NCBI RefSeq assembly: GCF_038446955.1
Contig: NZ_CP151803.1
Coordinates: 1,798,001-1,862,000 of the forward strand
Length of the DNA: 64,000 nucleotides
From: Pedobacter sp. FW305-3-2-15-E-R2A2
Lineage (GTDB): Bacteria > Bacteroidota > Bacteroidia > Sphingobacteriales > Sphingobacteriaceae
Direction of reading: 5' to 3'
Positions 18,329-28,063 of the stretch are shown one piece after another. Each line of letters begins with the position of its first letter. The first letter of the stretch is position 1. The notes beneath the pieces were generated by a model. It had not been told where the DNA came from and did no database searches. It saw only the letters and a program-made list of their open reading frames with translations. Made by a program: the position numbers and the translations under genes.

Positions 18329-19351
18329 TTATTTTTTTAACAGTGGTGCTACCGCTGTACCAATCAGATTGATGGATTTTAGTTGTTGCTCATGGGATAA
18401 ATTCCCGGTATCCATTTGGAAAGTAAACCTCGATACACCGCCGAGTGCTTCCGAATGCCTAAGGATTTTTGCAGCTATTTCTTCGGGACTACCCACTAAA
18501 AGTGCGCCCTGAGGACCCAACTGAGATTCAAAACGATCCCTGGTCATTGGTGGCCATCCGCGTTCCTTACCAATATTGGTCATGGATTTAGCATATCCGG
18601 GATAGAACTCATCCTCTGCTTGCTGACTTCCTTCGGCCACATATCCAAGGGAGTGGATACCCACTTTCAGCTGATCTTCTGAAAAGCCTGCTTCTTTTCC
18701 TGCTTTACGGTATAAATCTACCAGAGGGCGGAACTGGTGTGTCTGGCCGCCAATAATCGCTACCATCAATGGCAATCCAAGCATTCCTGCACGGGCAAAA
18801 GATTGTGGCGTACCACCAACACCAAGCCAGATCGGCAATTTCTCCTGAACCGGTCTTGGATAGATCGACTGATTCACTAAAGCCGGGCGAAACTGACCCG
18901 ACCAGGTTACTTTTTCATGGTCACGGATCTGTAGTAACAAATCGAGTTTTTCGGTAAACAGCTGATCGTAATCCTGAAGTTTATATCCAAATAATGGGAA
19001 AGCATCCGTAAATGAACCACGGCCAACGACCATCTCCGCACGACCTTGAGAAATCAGATCCAGGGTTGCAAAATCCTGAAAGGCGCGAACCGGATCAGCG
19101 GCACTCAAAACCGTTACCGCACTGGTTAACCTGATGTTTTTTGTTCTGCCGGCTGCGGCAGCAAGAATATTACTGGGTGCTGAATCCAGAAACTCACGCC
19201 TGTGGTGTTCCCCGATTCCGAAAACATCAATTCCCGATTGATCGGCATATTCAATCCTTTCCAGTAACTGCGCAATAGCTGTTGCGTCAGTCGGGGCATC
19301 CGGCCCATCTATATTAAACTTCGCTGCAAAACTGTCTATTCCTAATTCCAT
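18329..19351 (-). CDS. LLM-class flavin-dependent oxidoreductase (luciferase-like)
   Basis: Cytoplasmic FMN-dependent monooxygenase of 340 residues with a bacterial luciferase TIM-barrel. Recognisable segments are FGIGEHHRREFLDSAPS (about 45-61), IRLTSAVTVLSAADPVRAFQDFATLD and AEMVVGRGSFTDAFPLFGY. The ending GGVSRFTFQMDTG is the usual C-terminal part of the family. The substrate cannot be read from the sequence. The gene converges directly on the DUF6266 gene with no gap and has no obvious operon partner. Confidence 0.88.
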   Translation of the reverse strand: MELGIDSFAAKFNIDGPDAPTDATAIAQLLERIEYADQSGIDVFGIGEHHRREFLDSAPSNILAAAAGRTKNIRLTSAVTVLSAADPVRAFQDFATLDLISQGRAEMVVGRGSFTDAFPLFGYKLQDYDQLFTEKLDLLLQIRDHEKVTWSGQFRPALVNQSIYPRPVQEKLPIWLGVGGTPQSFARAGMLGLPLMVAIIGGQTHQFRPLVDLYRKAGKEAGFSEDQLKVGIHSLGYVAEGSQQAEDEFYPGYAKSMTNIGKERGWPPMTRDRFESQLGPQGALLVGSPEEIAAKILRHSEALGGVSRFTFQMDTGNLSHEQQLKSINLIGTAVAPLLKK

Positions 19352-19612
19352 ATCAAACCTCGTTTTAATTGCTGTCTTTTTTTGAAAATTATATTTTCCC
19401 TGATGTGCTTCCTAAATATTTATGCTCGAACATCCGGTACATACAAACGTAAGGAAGATAAATCACACTGATCTTGAGGTATGGTAAGATCTGCTTTACT
19501 GATATATTTTGAAAATAAATTCACTCATTATCAGTTGTTTGTATTTTTTATCAAAAAAAACGAGTAGAACAAAGCCCATTTCTGCACTATAAAATACCAA
19601 CGACATGATTTA

Positions 19613-20632
19613 ATGAAACAGCCTGAACTTACGATTGAAGAATTACTGAACGATACTGAATTTATAGATTACTGTTTAACGGAAGGTACGCAGGTTCCCG
19701 ACAAATGGCGGCAACAGCTCCTGGATCATCCTCAGGAGCAGAAAACCTTTGAAAAAGCAAAGACATGTATATGGTTGCTGGAAGGGAAAATGCCGGAAGA
19801 GCTCATCGAAGCGAAGCAGCTTAACTTCATCGCATTGTTTAGAAAAGTACAGCAGGAAAAGGCTAAAAAAGGCCCTCCATACTTGTGGATAGGAATTGCC
19901 GCTTCCTTGTTCCTTGTATTCAGTACGGCCATTATTCTTTTTAAAACCAGAACGCGGCCGCAAAGTACTTATGAGAATTTAGCAGGAAGATCTGTTGAAG
20001 CAGGGAAGGGAAGCCAAAAAAGTATTACCCTGGCGGATGGTACGGAAGCGATTATTTATCCCGGCGCGAAATTGCTCATCTCTGATGATTACAATGATGA
20101 TTTCAGGGAAGTTGCCGTTTACGGGCAGGTGTATTTTAAAATCTTCCCTCAGAAAGACAAACCTTTCATCGCTTATAGTAAGCATACCACGACGACTGCA
20201 TTGGGAACGGCTTTCTATGTCCGGGATTTTAAAAACGCCCTGCAATCGGCTGTCATCCTGGTCAACGGTAACGTAAAAGTACAACCGCCCGGAATTCAGC
20301 AGGCCGAAATTCTGGAGCCTGGAACGATGATGCTGGTCAACAATAAAACCAGCGCTGCCGAGAAAAGAACGGTAAGCAAACAGGAACTGAACGAACTGCT
20401 GGAGCAGAAGCTGTATTTCAACGACAGCAATACGATCAATGTGATCGATAAGCTGGAGATCTGCTATGGCGCAGAAATCGATATCAGTCGTTGTCATGGC
20501 GAATTGAAGAAAATTACTGGTGATTATTCCGGTCAGCCGCTTTCCAATATCCTGAGTTCCATTGCCTATATCAACCACCTGAGCTGGAGGATTGATGAGG
20601 AACAGCACATTATTTTCGAACCATTGCCATAA
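19613..20632 (+). CDS. FecR-family anti-sigma factor (DUF4974)
   Basis: Inner-membrane regulator that holds an ECF sigma factor inactive until a SusC/FecA-type receptor signals. The 339-residue protein has a cytoplasmic N-terminus (1-89), a single membrane helix at about 90-110 (LWIGIAASLFLVFSTAIILF), a FecR domain (about 125-225, with GSQKSITLADGTEAIIYPGAKL starting it) and a DUF4974 domain at about 265-337 that contacts the receptor's STN domain. The receptor gene with an STN domain begins 53 bases downstream. Unusually for Bacteroidota, no ECF sigma gene lies directly upstream. The only one nearby is convergent at 28064-28657. Confidence 0.92.
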   Translation: MKQPELTIEELLNDTEFIDYCLTEGTQVPDKWRQQLLDHPQEQKTFEKAKTCIWLLEGKMPEELIEAKQLNFIALFRKVQQEKAKKGPPYLWIGIAASLFLVFSTAIILFKTRTRPQSTYENLAGRSVEAGKGSQKSITLADGTEAIIYPGAKLLISDDYNDDFREVAVYGQVYFKIFPQKDKPFIAYSKHTTTTALGTAFYVRDFKNALQSAVILVNGNVKVQPPGIQQAEILEPGTMMLVNNKTSAAEKRTVSKQELNELLEQKLYFNDSNTINVIDKLEICYGAEIDISRCHGELKKITGDYSGQPLSNILSSIAYINHLSWRIDEEQHIIFEPLP

Positions 20633-20685
20633 TTCTCCATAAACCTAATTAACTAAATATAAACCAACCAAATCATTCTAATTCT

Positions 20686-23600
20686 ATGAGAAAAAAGCAG
20701 CTACTTCATGCGGACGATTTTTTCTCCTTTTTACTGTTACTCTTGTTGCTGACCGGTCCCTCAATCCTGACGACCTCCACAGCACAGGCAACGGGCTTGA
20801 AAAAAAAGGAGGTCTTTTCCATCGGCTTTAATAAAGAACCCATTCTGGAGGTCTTCTCCAAAATTGAGCGGATTTCCGATTTACGGTTTTCGTATAGCCG
20901 GGAGGATATGAAAAAGGTAGTCCCGATTACGATGGCAGAGAAAGAAAGAAACATCATTCAGCTGTTAAAAGAACTGAGCACCAAATCAGGACTTAATTTC
21001 AACATTTCAAAGAACCTTGTTGCGGTCCTGCCCCGGAAAGATTTCGATCTGGAACCAGAGAAAAAAGCCATTCCTGTGCAGAAAGTAAAAGCAGATACGC
21101 TGATTCAGGGCGTAGTAATGGACAGCCTGCAAAGACCGCTTCCGGGAGTTTCCGTTTATGTAAAAACTAAGCTCGGCGTAGGGACAAGTACAGATGTCAA
21201 TGGGCGTTACTCTATTAAAGTACCGGCAAATTCAATTCTCGTTTTCAAAATGGTGGGTTATATTTCCGTAGAGAAACCGGCCAATCAGCCCATTGTAAAT
21301 GTGTCATTGAGAGAAGACAACTCTACACTCGATGAGGTTCAGGTAGTCGCATTTGGAACCCAGAAAAAGGAGAGTGTGGTCGGTGCGATTACGACGATTA
21401 AACCCTCTGAACTAAAGGTTCCTTCCAGCAACCTCACCACTGCCTTATCCGGACGTGTGGCCGGGATGATTGCCTACCAGCGCAGTGGAGAACCAGGACA
21501 GGACAATGCAGAGTTCTTTATCCGCGGTGCGGCAACTTTCGGCTATAAAAAAGAACCCCTGATTTTAATTGACGGATTGGAATTGACCGCAACGGACCTC
21601 GCTCGCTTGCAGCCCAATGATATTGCCAGTTTTTCTGTCCTTAAAGATGCGACCTCTGCAGCTGTTTATGGTGCGAGGGGAGCAAACGGGATTATCCTCG
21701 TGACGACCAAAAGGGGGTATGATGGGAAAGCGAAAATTAATCTTGAACATAATTATTCCTTGTCACAGCCCACTCAAAATATAGATCTTGCAGATCCCAT
21801 TACTTTTATGCGCCTCCATAATGAGGCGATCTCTACCAGAGATCCCTTAGGGAAATTACTCTATTCGCAGAATAAAATTGATGCCACGGCTGCGGGAATT
21901 AACCCGATCGTTTATCCTGCCACAGACTGGATGGACCTCCTGTTGATGAAAACCACGCAGAACCAAAGAAGCAATTTAAGCATCACGGGTGGAGGAAAAG
22001 TAGCCAGCTATTTTGTAACCGGAACGATGAATAAAGACAACGGGATTATGAAGGTCGACAACCGTAATAATTTCAATAATAACATCAAACTGAGCTCTTA
22101 CTCCCTGCGCTCCAATGTGGATGTCAACATTACCCCAACCACCCAGATGGCGGTAAGGCTTTATGGAAATTTCGATGACTATACCGGACCTGTTGATGGG
22201 GGAACAGGGGTGTATAAGAAAATTATGAATACCAATCCTGTCTTGTTCCTTCCTTATTATGCACCCGATGCAGCCAACCAGCATACCCAGCATATCCTTT
22301 TCGGGAATTCGGAAACCGGTGGTTTTCTAAACCCCTATGCAGATATGGTTAAAGGGTATAAAGATTCTTCCAGGTCATTGATGCTGGCACAGATAGAAAT
22401 TAAACAAGACCTGTCTGGTTTCCTTTTCCCCGGATTAAAAGCGCGTTTGATGGCCAGTACACAAAGAAGGTCTTACTTCGATGTGCAGAGAACTTATAAT
22501 CCCTTCTATTATAATTTAAGCAATTACGATAAATCGACGAATGAATATGTCTTAAATGTACTCAACGAATCCAGCGGAACTGAAACCCTGGATTACAGGG
22601 AAGGTTCCAAAGAGATTTCTACCTCTTCCTATATGGAAACAGCACTGAATTATGATGAGGTTTTTGGAGGTAAACATGCCATCAGCGGCATGTTGGTTGG
22701 CATCCTGCGCAATAGCATTGCTGCCAATTCCGGTTCCTTACAAGCTTCCCTTCCTTTCCGGAATGTAGGCTTTTCCGGGCGTTTCTCTTATGGCTATAAC
22801 AGCCGGTATACGGCAGAGCTGAACTTTGGTTACAATGGATCGGAGCGCTTTTCTGAAGATAAACGCTTTGGCTTTTTTCCATCGGCAGGAATTGCCTGGA
22901 ACATCTCCAATGAAGCTTTCTGGAGCGGACTAAAGAAGATCGTTTCCAGCTTTAAACTGCGTGCGACCTACGGTTTAATCGGAAATGACGCCATCGGCGA
23001 TCAGAGCGACCGTTTCTTTTACCTTTCTGATGTTAACCTGAATAATGGAGATAGAGGGGCTACCTTCGGACAAAATTTTGAATATTACCGGCCCGGTGTA
23101 TCGGTAAACAGGTACGACAACAGGAACATCACCTGGGAAACCGCAAGGAGGCTCAATCTCGGTTTCGATCTGCAGATCAAAGATTTTAACATCACTGCGG
23201 ATTATTCAACCGATAAACGGGAAAGCATCCTGATGAACAGGGCCTTTATTCCGACTACCATGGGTTTATCTGCGGGAGTCCGGGCAAATGTTGGTGAGGC
23301 AAGGTCCAAAGCATTTGAATCCTCTGTCAATTATACCAAAAGCTTTGATAATTCCTTTTTTGTGAGTGCAACTGCAAACTTTACCTATGCCACCAACAGC
23401 TACCTGAAGGTCGAAGAGCCGGAGTATGCAGAAGCCTACCGTACCTTAGTGGGGCGTCCTTTAAATCAGCAGGAAGGATACATTGCGGAACGCTTATTTA
23501 TAGACGAAGCAGACATTAAAAATTCTCCGGTGCAGACTTTCGGAACTTATTTACCCGGCGACATCAAATACCGTGATTTGAATGGCGACGGACAAATCAC

Positions 23601-24147
23601 ACCCGCCGATAGAATTGGTCTTGGTTTCCCAACTTCTCCGGAGATTGTCTATGGATTCGGTTTCTCGGTTGGGTATAAAGGCTTTGATTTTTCAAGTTTC
23701 TTTAATGGCCTGGGCCGTACTTCTTTCTGGATTACCAATTATCAGACAGATGGTGATCTGGCCAGAAATGGAGATACTTCTCCTTTTATTAACGATAGCC
23801 GGGCTTTATTATCTGCTTATGCAAACAGCCATTGGTCTGAAGACAACCGAAATTTATATGCCTTATGGCCACGCTTATCGACCAATAATATTGCGAATAA
23901 CAGTCAGACGAGTACCTGGTTTATGCGTAATGGCGCTTTGCTCAGGTTAAAACAGGTAGAATTGGGCTATACCTTTCCTACCAAAATGACGAGCAAATTC
24001 TACATTCAAAAGCTAAGGATTTATGCCAATGGCAGCAATTTGCTCACGTTTAGCAAATTCACCCTCTGGGATCCCGAGCTGGGCGGTAATGCCTTCAATT
24101 ATCCGGTTCAACGGGTATTCAATTTTGGTGTTAATGTGACCTTTTAA
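20686..24147 (+). CDS. SusC-type TonB-dependent receptor with STN signalling domain
   Basis: 1153-residue outer-membrane receptor/transducer. After an N-terminal signal region (hydrophobic 13-31, then TAQAT) it has an STN domain at about 45-118 that talks to FecR, a carboxypeptidase-like beta domain at about 136-210 (IQGVVMDSLQRPLPGVSVYV), the LDEVQVVAFGTQKK segment that joins to the plug, and a plug with GARGANGIILVTTK. The rest is a 22-strand-type barrel ending VFNFGVNVTF. It is encoded between fecR and susD, so expression is probably autoregulated by substrate through FecR and an ECF sigma factor. The substrate is unknown because no glycosidase is in the operon. Confidence 0.95.
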   Translation: MRKKQLLHADDFFSFLLLLLLLTGPSILTTSTAQATGLKKKEVFSIGFNKEPILEVFSKIERISDLRFSYSREDMKKVVPITMAEKERNIIQLLKELSTKSGLNFNISKNLVAVLPRKDFDLEPEKKAIPVQKVKADTLIQGVVMDSLQRPLPGVSVYVKTKLGVGTSTDVNGRYSIKVPANSILVFKMVGYISVEKPANQPIVNVSLREDNSTLDEVQVVAFGTQKKESVVGAITTIKPSELKVPSSNLTTALSGRVAGMIAYQRSGEPGQDNAEFFIRGAATFGYKKEPLILIDGLELTATDLARLQPNDIASFSVLKDATSAAVYGARGANGIILVTTKRGYDGKAKINLEHNYSLSQPTQNIDLADPITFMRLHNEAISTRDPLGKLLYSQNKIDATAAGINPIVYPATDWMDLLLMKTTQNQRSNLSITGGGKVASYFVTGTMNKDNGIMKVDNRNNFNNNIKLSSYSLRSNVDVNITPTTQMAVRLYGNFDDYTGPVDGGTGVYKKIMNTNPVLFLPYYAPDAANQHTQHILFGNSETGGFLNPYADMVKGYKDSSRSLMLAQIEIKQDLSGFLFPGLKARLMASTQRRSYFDVQRTYNPFYYNLSNYDKSTNEYVLNVLNESSGTETLDYREGSKEISTSSYMETALNYDEVFGGKHAISGMLVGILRNSIAANSGSLQASLPFRNVGFSGRFSYGYNSRYTAELNFGYNGSERFSEDKRFGFFPSAGIAWNISNEAFWSGLKKIVSSFKLRATYGLIGNDAIGDQSDRFFYLSDVNLNNGDRGATFGQNFEYYRPGVSVNRYDNRNITWETARRLNLGFDLQIKDFNITADYSTDKRESILMNRAFIPTTMGLSAGVRANVGEARSKAFESSVNYTKSFDNSFFVSATANFTYATNSYLKVEEPEYAEAYRTLVGRPLNQQEGYIAERLFIDEADIKNSPVQTFGTYLPGDIKYRDLNGDGQITPADRIGLGFPTSPEIVYGFGFSVGYKGFDFSSFFNGLGRTSFWITNYQTDGDLARNGDTSPFINDSRALLSAYANSHWSEDNRNLYALWPRLSTNNIANNSQTSTWFMRNGALLRLKQVELGYTFPTKMTSKFYIQKLRIYANGSNLLTFSKFTLWDPELGGNAFNYPVQRVFNFGVNVTF

Positions 24148-24158
24148 CAAATAAAGAA

Positions 24159-26063
24159 ATGAAGAAACTAAATATACTAATCCTGATCATCGTACTTTCT
24201 ACGCTGAATTCCTGTAAGAAATACCTGGATGTTGTTCCTGATAATATCGCCACTATCGGCAGCGCATTTTCTATGAGGTCGCAGGCAGAGAAATTTCTGT
24301 TTACCTGTTATTCTTACCTGCCAAGAGAAGGTTCTCCCAGTGAAAATCCGGCCATGCTTGCGGGCGATGAATACTGGTTTTTTGACAACATTAAAAATAT
24401 TGACCCTACGGCCTGGCGCATTGCAAAAGGGGAGCAGGGCGTCACCAGTCCTTATCTTAACTTTTGGGATGGAGAGAATCTGGGACAGCCTTTGTTCAGA
24501 GGGATCAGAGACTGCAATATCTTTCTTGAAAACATCAATTCTGTACTGGATATGAGTGATTTTGAGAAGAAAAAATGGAGGGCAGAAGTGAAATTTTTAA
24601 AAGCCTATTATCATTTTTACCTCCTGAGGATGTATGGACCAATTCCCATCATTGATAAAAATATGCCCGTTTCGGCTTCGCCTGAAGAGGTCAAGGTATT
24701 CCGGCAGCCCATCGATAAATGTGCAGATTACCTTGCCGGATTGCTGGATGAAGCGGCAACAGATTTACCCAACATATTAGATAAGCCGACCACAGATCTT
24801 GGACGGATCACCAAACCGATTGCTCTGGCGATTAAAGCAAGGATGCTGGTGCTCGTGGCCAGCCCTCTTTTTAATGGGAATCCTGATTTCTCCAGCTTGC
24901 AGAGTCCGGATGGAACTGTACTTTTTAATCCGGCTCCAGATCAGAAAAAATGGGAACGTGCTTTATTGGCCTGCAACGAAGCGATTTCTGTAGCAGAAAG
25001 CGCAGGCGTTAAGCTATATGAATTTATCCCTAACGCAACTACCGGCGCACTTTCTCCGGAAACGTTAAGAACGCTGAGCATTCAGAATGCCGTGACGGAA
25101 AGGTGGAATACGGAACAGATTTGGGGGGCTTCCAACAGTCGTACCTACGATCTGCAAAGAAAAGCCCAGGCGAGGTTAGACCCCTCAAAATTCCTGAATG
25201 AAACGGTACAGTCTATTCTTGCTCCGCCGATTAAGATTGCAGAGCTGTTTTATACCCGCAATGGCGTCCCGATTACAGAAGATAAAACCTGGAATTATGC
25301 CAACCGCTTAAATCTGAGAACAGGTACGGAAAATGAAAAATTTTATATCAAACCAGGTTACCAGACCATAGAATTGCATTTCAACAGAGAATCCCGTTTT
25401 TATGCCGATATGGGCTTTGACGGAGGAATCTGGTATGGTCTGGGGAAATTTAAAGACGGAAGCGATGTATGGCCTATAGAAGCACGGGCGGGCGGGACAG
25501 CCTCAAGAAAAGGAGCGCAGCTCTATTCCGTAACGGGATACTGGCCCAAAAAGCTGGTCAGCTATTTAAATGTCATTAACGATGGTTCGGATTATAGGGT
25601 CCTGGATTATCCATGGCCAATTGTTCGCCTTGCCGACCTTTACCTGATGCATGCTGAAGCCGCGAACGAAGTCAGAGGGCCGGGACAGGAAGCCTACCAG
25701 TACCTGGATAAGGTGAGGAACAGGGCGGGATTAAAAGGAGTGGTAGAATCCTGGGCAGCATTTTCAACAAATCCTGCAAAACCAGGATCAAAAGATGGGT
25801 TAAGGGAAATTATTCATCAGGAAAGGTTGATCGAAATGGCATTTGAAGGAAGCCGTTTCTGGGACCTTCGCCGTTGGAAGGAGGCGCCCGCAGTGCTTAA
25901 TGGACCGGTAAAAGGATGGGACCTGGAGCAGGAAACTGCAGAAGGGTATTACCGCCAGAAAACATTGTATGTGCAGGCCTTTGCCCTGAAAGATTATTTC
26001 TGGCCGATCAAGGAAGGTAACATCACGGTCAACAGAAATCTGGCTCAAAATATTGGTTGGTAG
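24159..26063 (+). CDS. SusD/RagB-family lipoprotein
   Basis: 634-residue surface lipoprotein partner of the preceding SusC, starting 11 bases after it. The lipobox is L-N-S-C with Cys19 followed by Lys-Lys. SusD features include the N-terminal segment before FTCYSYLPREG, the helical FLKAYYHFYLLRMYGPIPI block, and the C-terminal ERLIEMAFEGSRFWDLRRWKEA block. It is longer than the first SusD of the window (523 residues), because of insertions between about 330 and 450. It probably binds the same unknown glycan as its partner. Confidence 0.93.
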   Translation: MKKLNILILIIVLSTLNSCKKYLDVVPDNIATIGSAFSMRSQAEKFLFTCYSYLPREGSPSENPAMLAGDEYWFFDNIKNIDPTAWRIAKGEQGVTSPYLNFWDGENLGQPLFRGIRDCNIFLENINSVLDMSDFEKKKWRAEVKFLKAYYHFYLLRMYGPIPIIDKNMPVSASPEEVKVFRQPIDKCADYLAGLLDEAATDLPNILDKPTTDLGRITKPIALAIKARMLVLVASPLFNGNPDFSSLQSPDGTVLFNPAPDQKKWERALLACNEAISVAESAGVKLYEFIPNATTGALSPETLRTLSIQNAVTERWNTEQIWGASNSRTYDLQRKAQARLDPSKFLNETVQSILAPPIKIAELFYTRNGVPITEDKTWNYANRLNLRTGTENEKFYIKPGYQTIELHFNRESRFYADMGFDGGIWYGLGKFKDGSDVWPIEARAGGTASRKGAQLYSVTGYWPKKLVSYLNVINDGSDYRVLDYPWPIVRLADLYLMHAEAANEVRGPGQEAYQYLDKVRNRAGLKGVVESWAAFSTNPAKPGSKDGLREIIHQERLIEMAFEGSRFWDLRRWKEAPAVLNGPVKGWDLEQETAEGYYRQKTLYVQAFALKDYFWPIKEGNITVNRNLAQNIGW

Positions 26064-26082
26064 ACATTAGAAAAACAGCATT

Positions 26083-27261
26083 ATGAAAATATATAAATTA
26101 ATGGTTCCTGTGCTTTTATTCGCCATGATGTATGGTTGTAAGGAAGACAACGGCTTGAATAAACCCTTGTTTAAGGACGGGCAGAAGCCGGGGGTGGTGA
26201 CCGGTGTGGTCGTAACGAATAAAAATGGCGCGGCAAAGATTACCTATAAAATTCCTGCAGACAATGACCTGTCTTACATCAAGGCAGAATACGAAATCCG
26301 GCCGGGGGTAAAGAGAGAAATAAAAGCTTCTTACAGTAATGATTCCCTGATTGTGGATGGTTTCGGGCAGACCAAAGCTTATGAGGTGAAGCTGTATGCC
26401 GTGGATAAAGGAGAGAACCTGTCGGATGCCGTAACGGTTACGGTAAATCCATTAAGTCCTCCTTTTACAGAGGCTTTTAAGGAACTGGTTTTGAAAGATG
26501 ATTTCGGAGGAATGAATGTCGCCTTTACAAACAAAAACGAATCGGATATTGCCATTGTGGTGATTATGCCGGATAAAAATGGGGAGATGGCTGCGATTGA
26601 TACTTATTATACGAAAGCAAAACTAGGGAATTTTAGCATCAGAGGATATGAGCCGAAACCGATACGGGTAGGCGCTTATATCAGGGACCGTTTTGGCAAC
26701 TTGTCTGATACCTTGTTTAAAGAGATTACACCCATTCTGGAAATCAGGCTCGACCGTACGAAATTCAACAAAGTGCAGCTCCCCACCGATAGGGGGGATG
26801 GTTATGGCTGGGTGATGGAAAATCTATGGAACAATTCTACCGGTGGAACTGGTTTTCATACCAATCCCGGGCTGGGACTGCCGCTTTGGTTCACCTTTGA
26901 TCTTGGAACCAAAGCGAAATTGAGCCGCTTTAAAGAATATCAGCGTGGAGAAAATTACTATGAATTTAACCATGGCAATGTCCGGAAGTTTGAACTTTGG
27001 GGATCCAATGATCCTCCTTCAGATGGAAGCTGGACGAATTGGATTAAACTGGGTGAATATGAATCTTTGAAGCCTTCCGGACTTCCCAATGGGCAGAATT
27101 CATCTGAAGACATCAAGTATGCGCAGGCAGGAGAAGAGTTTAATTTCGATATCAATAATCCACCGGTCAGGTATATCCGTCTTAAAATGCTTCAAAACTG
27201 GTCTAATACCGACTTTATACACATTATGGAACTACAATTCTGGGGACAACCTGAGTTATAA
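26083..27261 (+). CDS. DUF4959/DUF5000/DUF5126-type lipoprotein with discoidin-like domain
   Basis: 392-residue surface lipoprotein (lipobox Y-G-C, Cys19) commonly found after SusC/SusD pairs. The N-terminal part (about 25-130) resembles fibronectin-like DUF4959 modules (VTGVVVTNKNGAAKITYKIP), the middle is a DUF5126-like beta domain, and the C-terminal about 150 residues (from DRTKFNKVQLPTDRG, with LWFTFDLGTKAKLSRF and RYIRLKMLQNW) form an F5/8 type C or DUF5000 beta sandwich, a fold that often binds carbohydrate. It starts 19 bases after susD. Likely role: an auxiliary surface glycan-binding protein (SGBP). Confidence 0.85.
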   Translation: MKIYKLMVPVLLFAMMYGCKEDNGLNKPLFKDGQKPGVVTGVVVTNKNGAAKITYKIPADNDLSYIKAEYEIRPGVKREIKASYSNDSLIVDGFGQTKAYEVKLYAVDKGENLSDAVTVTVNPLSPPFTEAFKELVLKDDFGGMNVAFTNKNESDIAIVVIMPDKNGEMAAIDTYYTKAKLGNFSIRGYEPKPIRVGAYIRDRFGNLSDTLFKEITPILEIRLDRTKFNKVQLPTDRGDGYGWVMENLWNNSTGGTGFHTNPGLGLPLWFTFDLGTKAKLSRFKEYQRGENYYEFNHGNVRKFELWGSNDPPSDGSWTNWIKLGEYESLKPSGLPNGQNSSEDIKYAQAGEEFNFDINNPPVRYIRLKMLQNWSNTDFIHIMELQFWGQPEL

Positions 27262-27282
27262 ATCAATTAAGAATTACGCATC

Positions 27283-27954
27283 ATGAAATATATCATCATA
27301 TTGTTATTGGCCGTTACATTGGCGGGCTGTTCCAAAATGGGAGATCCCATTGCAGCATACGTGAAAAATGGGGAGCTCATTTACGCAACCCGTGTAGATT
27401 CCCTAAAGGTGATCGGAGGCAAAGAACGGATCAGGCTGACCTGGATCCTCCCGCCGAATAAAACAGCGGTTAAAACCATCATTCACTGGAATGCCGGTAA
27501 AAACACAAAAGAGTTTATTTTGCCCGCTTCAGCTACGGGTATGTATGAAGGGCTTCTGGATCCGATGGCCGAAGGTTCTTATTTATTTAACGTATTTACC
27601 GAAGACCAGATCGGGAATAAATCTGTAGGCTTAACCATTGCCGGAAGTGCTTATGGTAACAATTACCAGAATTCAATTCTAAACAGAAATATTGTTTCCA
27701 CGTCGGTTAACCCAGATTCTGTCCTCATCAACTGGGGCAGTGCAGAGCGGGGAAATGTAGCCACAGCGCTGACCTATACCGATGTTGATGGTATAGACCG
27801 CAGGCTCCTGGTTAAATCTACGGAACAAAAATCAGTGGTCAAAAGGGTGAAAAAAGGAAGTTCAATTGCCTTTCAGGGCCTTTATCTTCCGGAAGCCTTA
27901 TCTACGGATACTTTCAGGGTCGCAAAGAAGGATTTTTTACTGGTTGATCCTTAG
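27283..27954 (+). CDS. DUF4998-type lipoprotein
   Basis: 223-residue lipoprotein with lipobox L-A-G-C (Cys16). The sequence starting at RVDSLKVIGGKERIRLTWILPPNKTAV resembles a fibronectin-type beta module, and the second half repeats a beta-rich pattern, as in DUF4998 proteins that close SusCD operons. It is the last gene of this operon, 21 bases after the DUF5000-type gene, and is followed by two stem-loops. A surface-exposed, glycan-binding or scaffold role is inferred from company only. Confidence 0.8.
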   Translation: MKYIIILLLAVTLAGCSKMGDPIAAYVKNGELIYATRVDSLKVIGGKERIRLTWILPPNKTAVKTIIHWNAGKNTKEFILPASATGMYEGLLDPMAEGSYLFNVFTEDQIGNKSVGLTIAGSAYGNNYQNSILNRNIVSTSVNPDSVLINWGSAERGNVATALTYTDVDGIDRRLLVKSTEQKSVVKRVKKGSSIAFQGLYLPEALSTDTFRVAKKDFLLVDP

Positions 27955-27973
27955 CGGGATCCGCTTAAAAGAA

Positions 27974-28062
27974 AAAGACAGGAGAGCGGGCCGGGAGTCA
28001 TCCTGATCCTCTTTCCTGTCTTTCTATGAACCAGATTTCTGCTCTTTTGAGGGGCCTGGTTC
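27974..28062. terminator. Two stem-loops between convergent genes (bidirectional terminator region)
   Basis: The first stem-loop pairs AAAGACAGGA (27974-27983) with TCCTGTCTTT (28014-28023), which is flanked by A-rich sequence on the left and T-rich on the right. The second pairs GAACCAG (28028-28034) with CTGGTTC (28056-28062), followed by TTTATCTTTT. They lie between the susCD operon and the convergent sigma gene and probably end transcription in both directions. Confidence 0.6.
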
Positions 28063-28063
28063 T

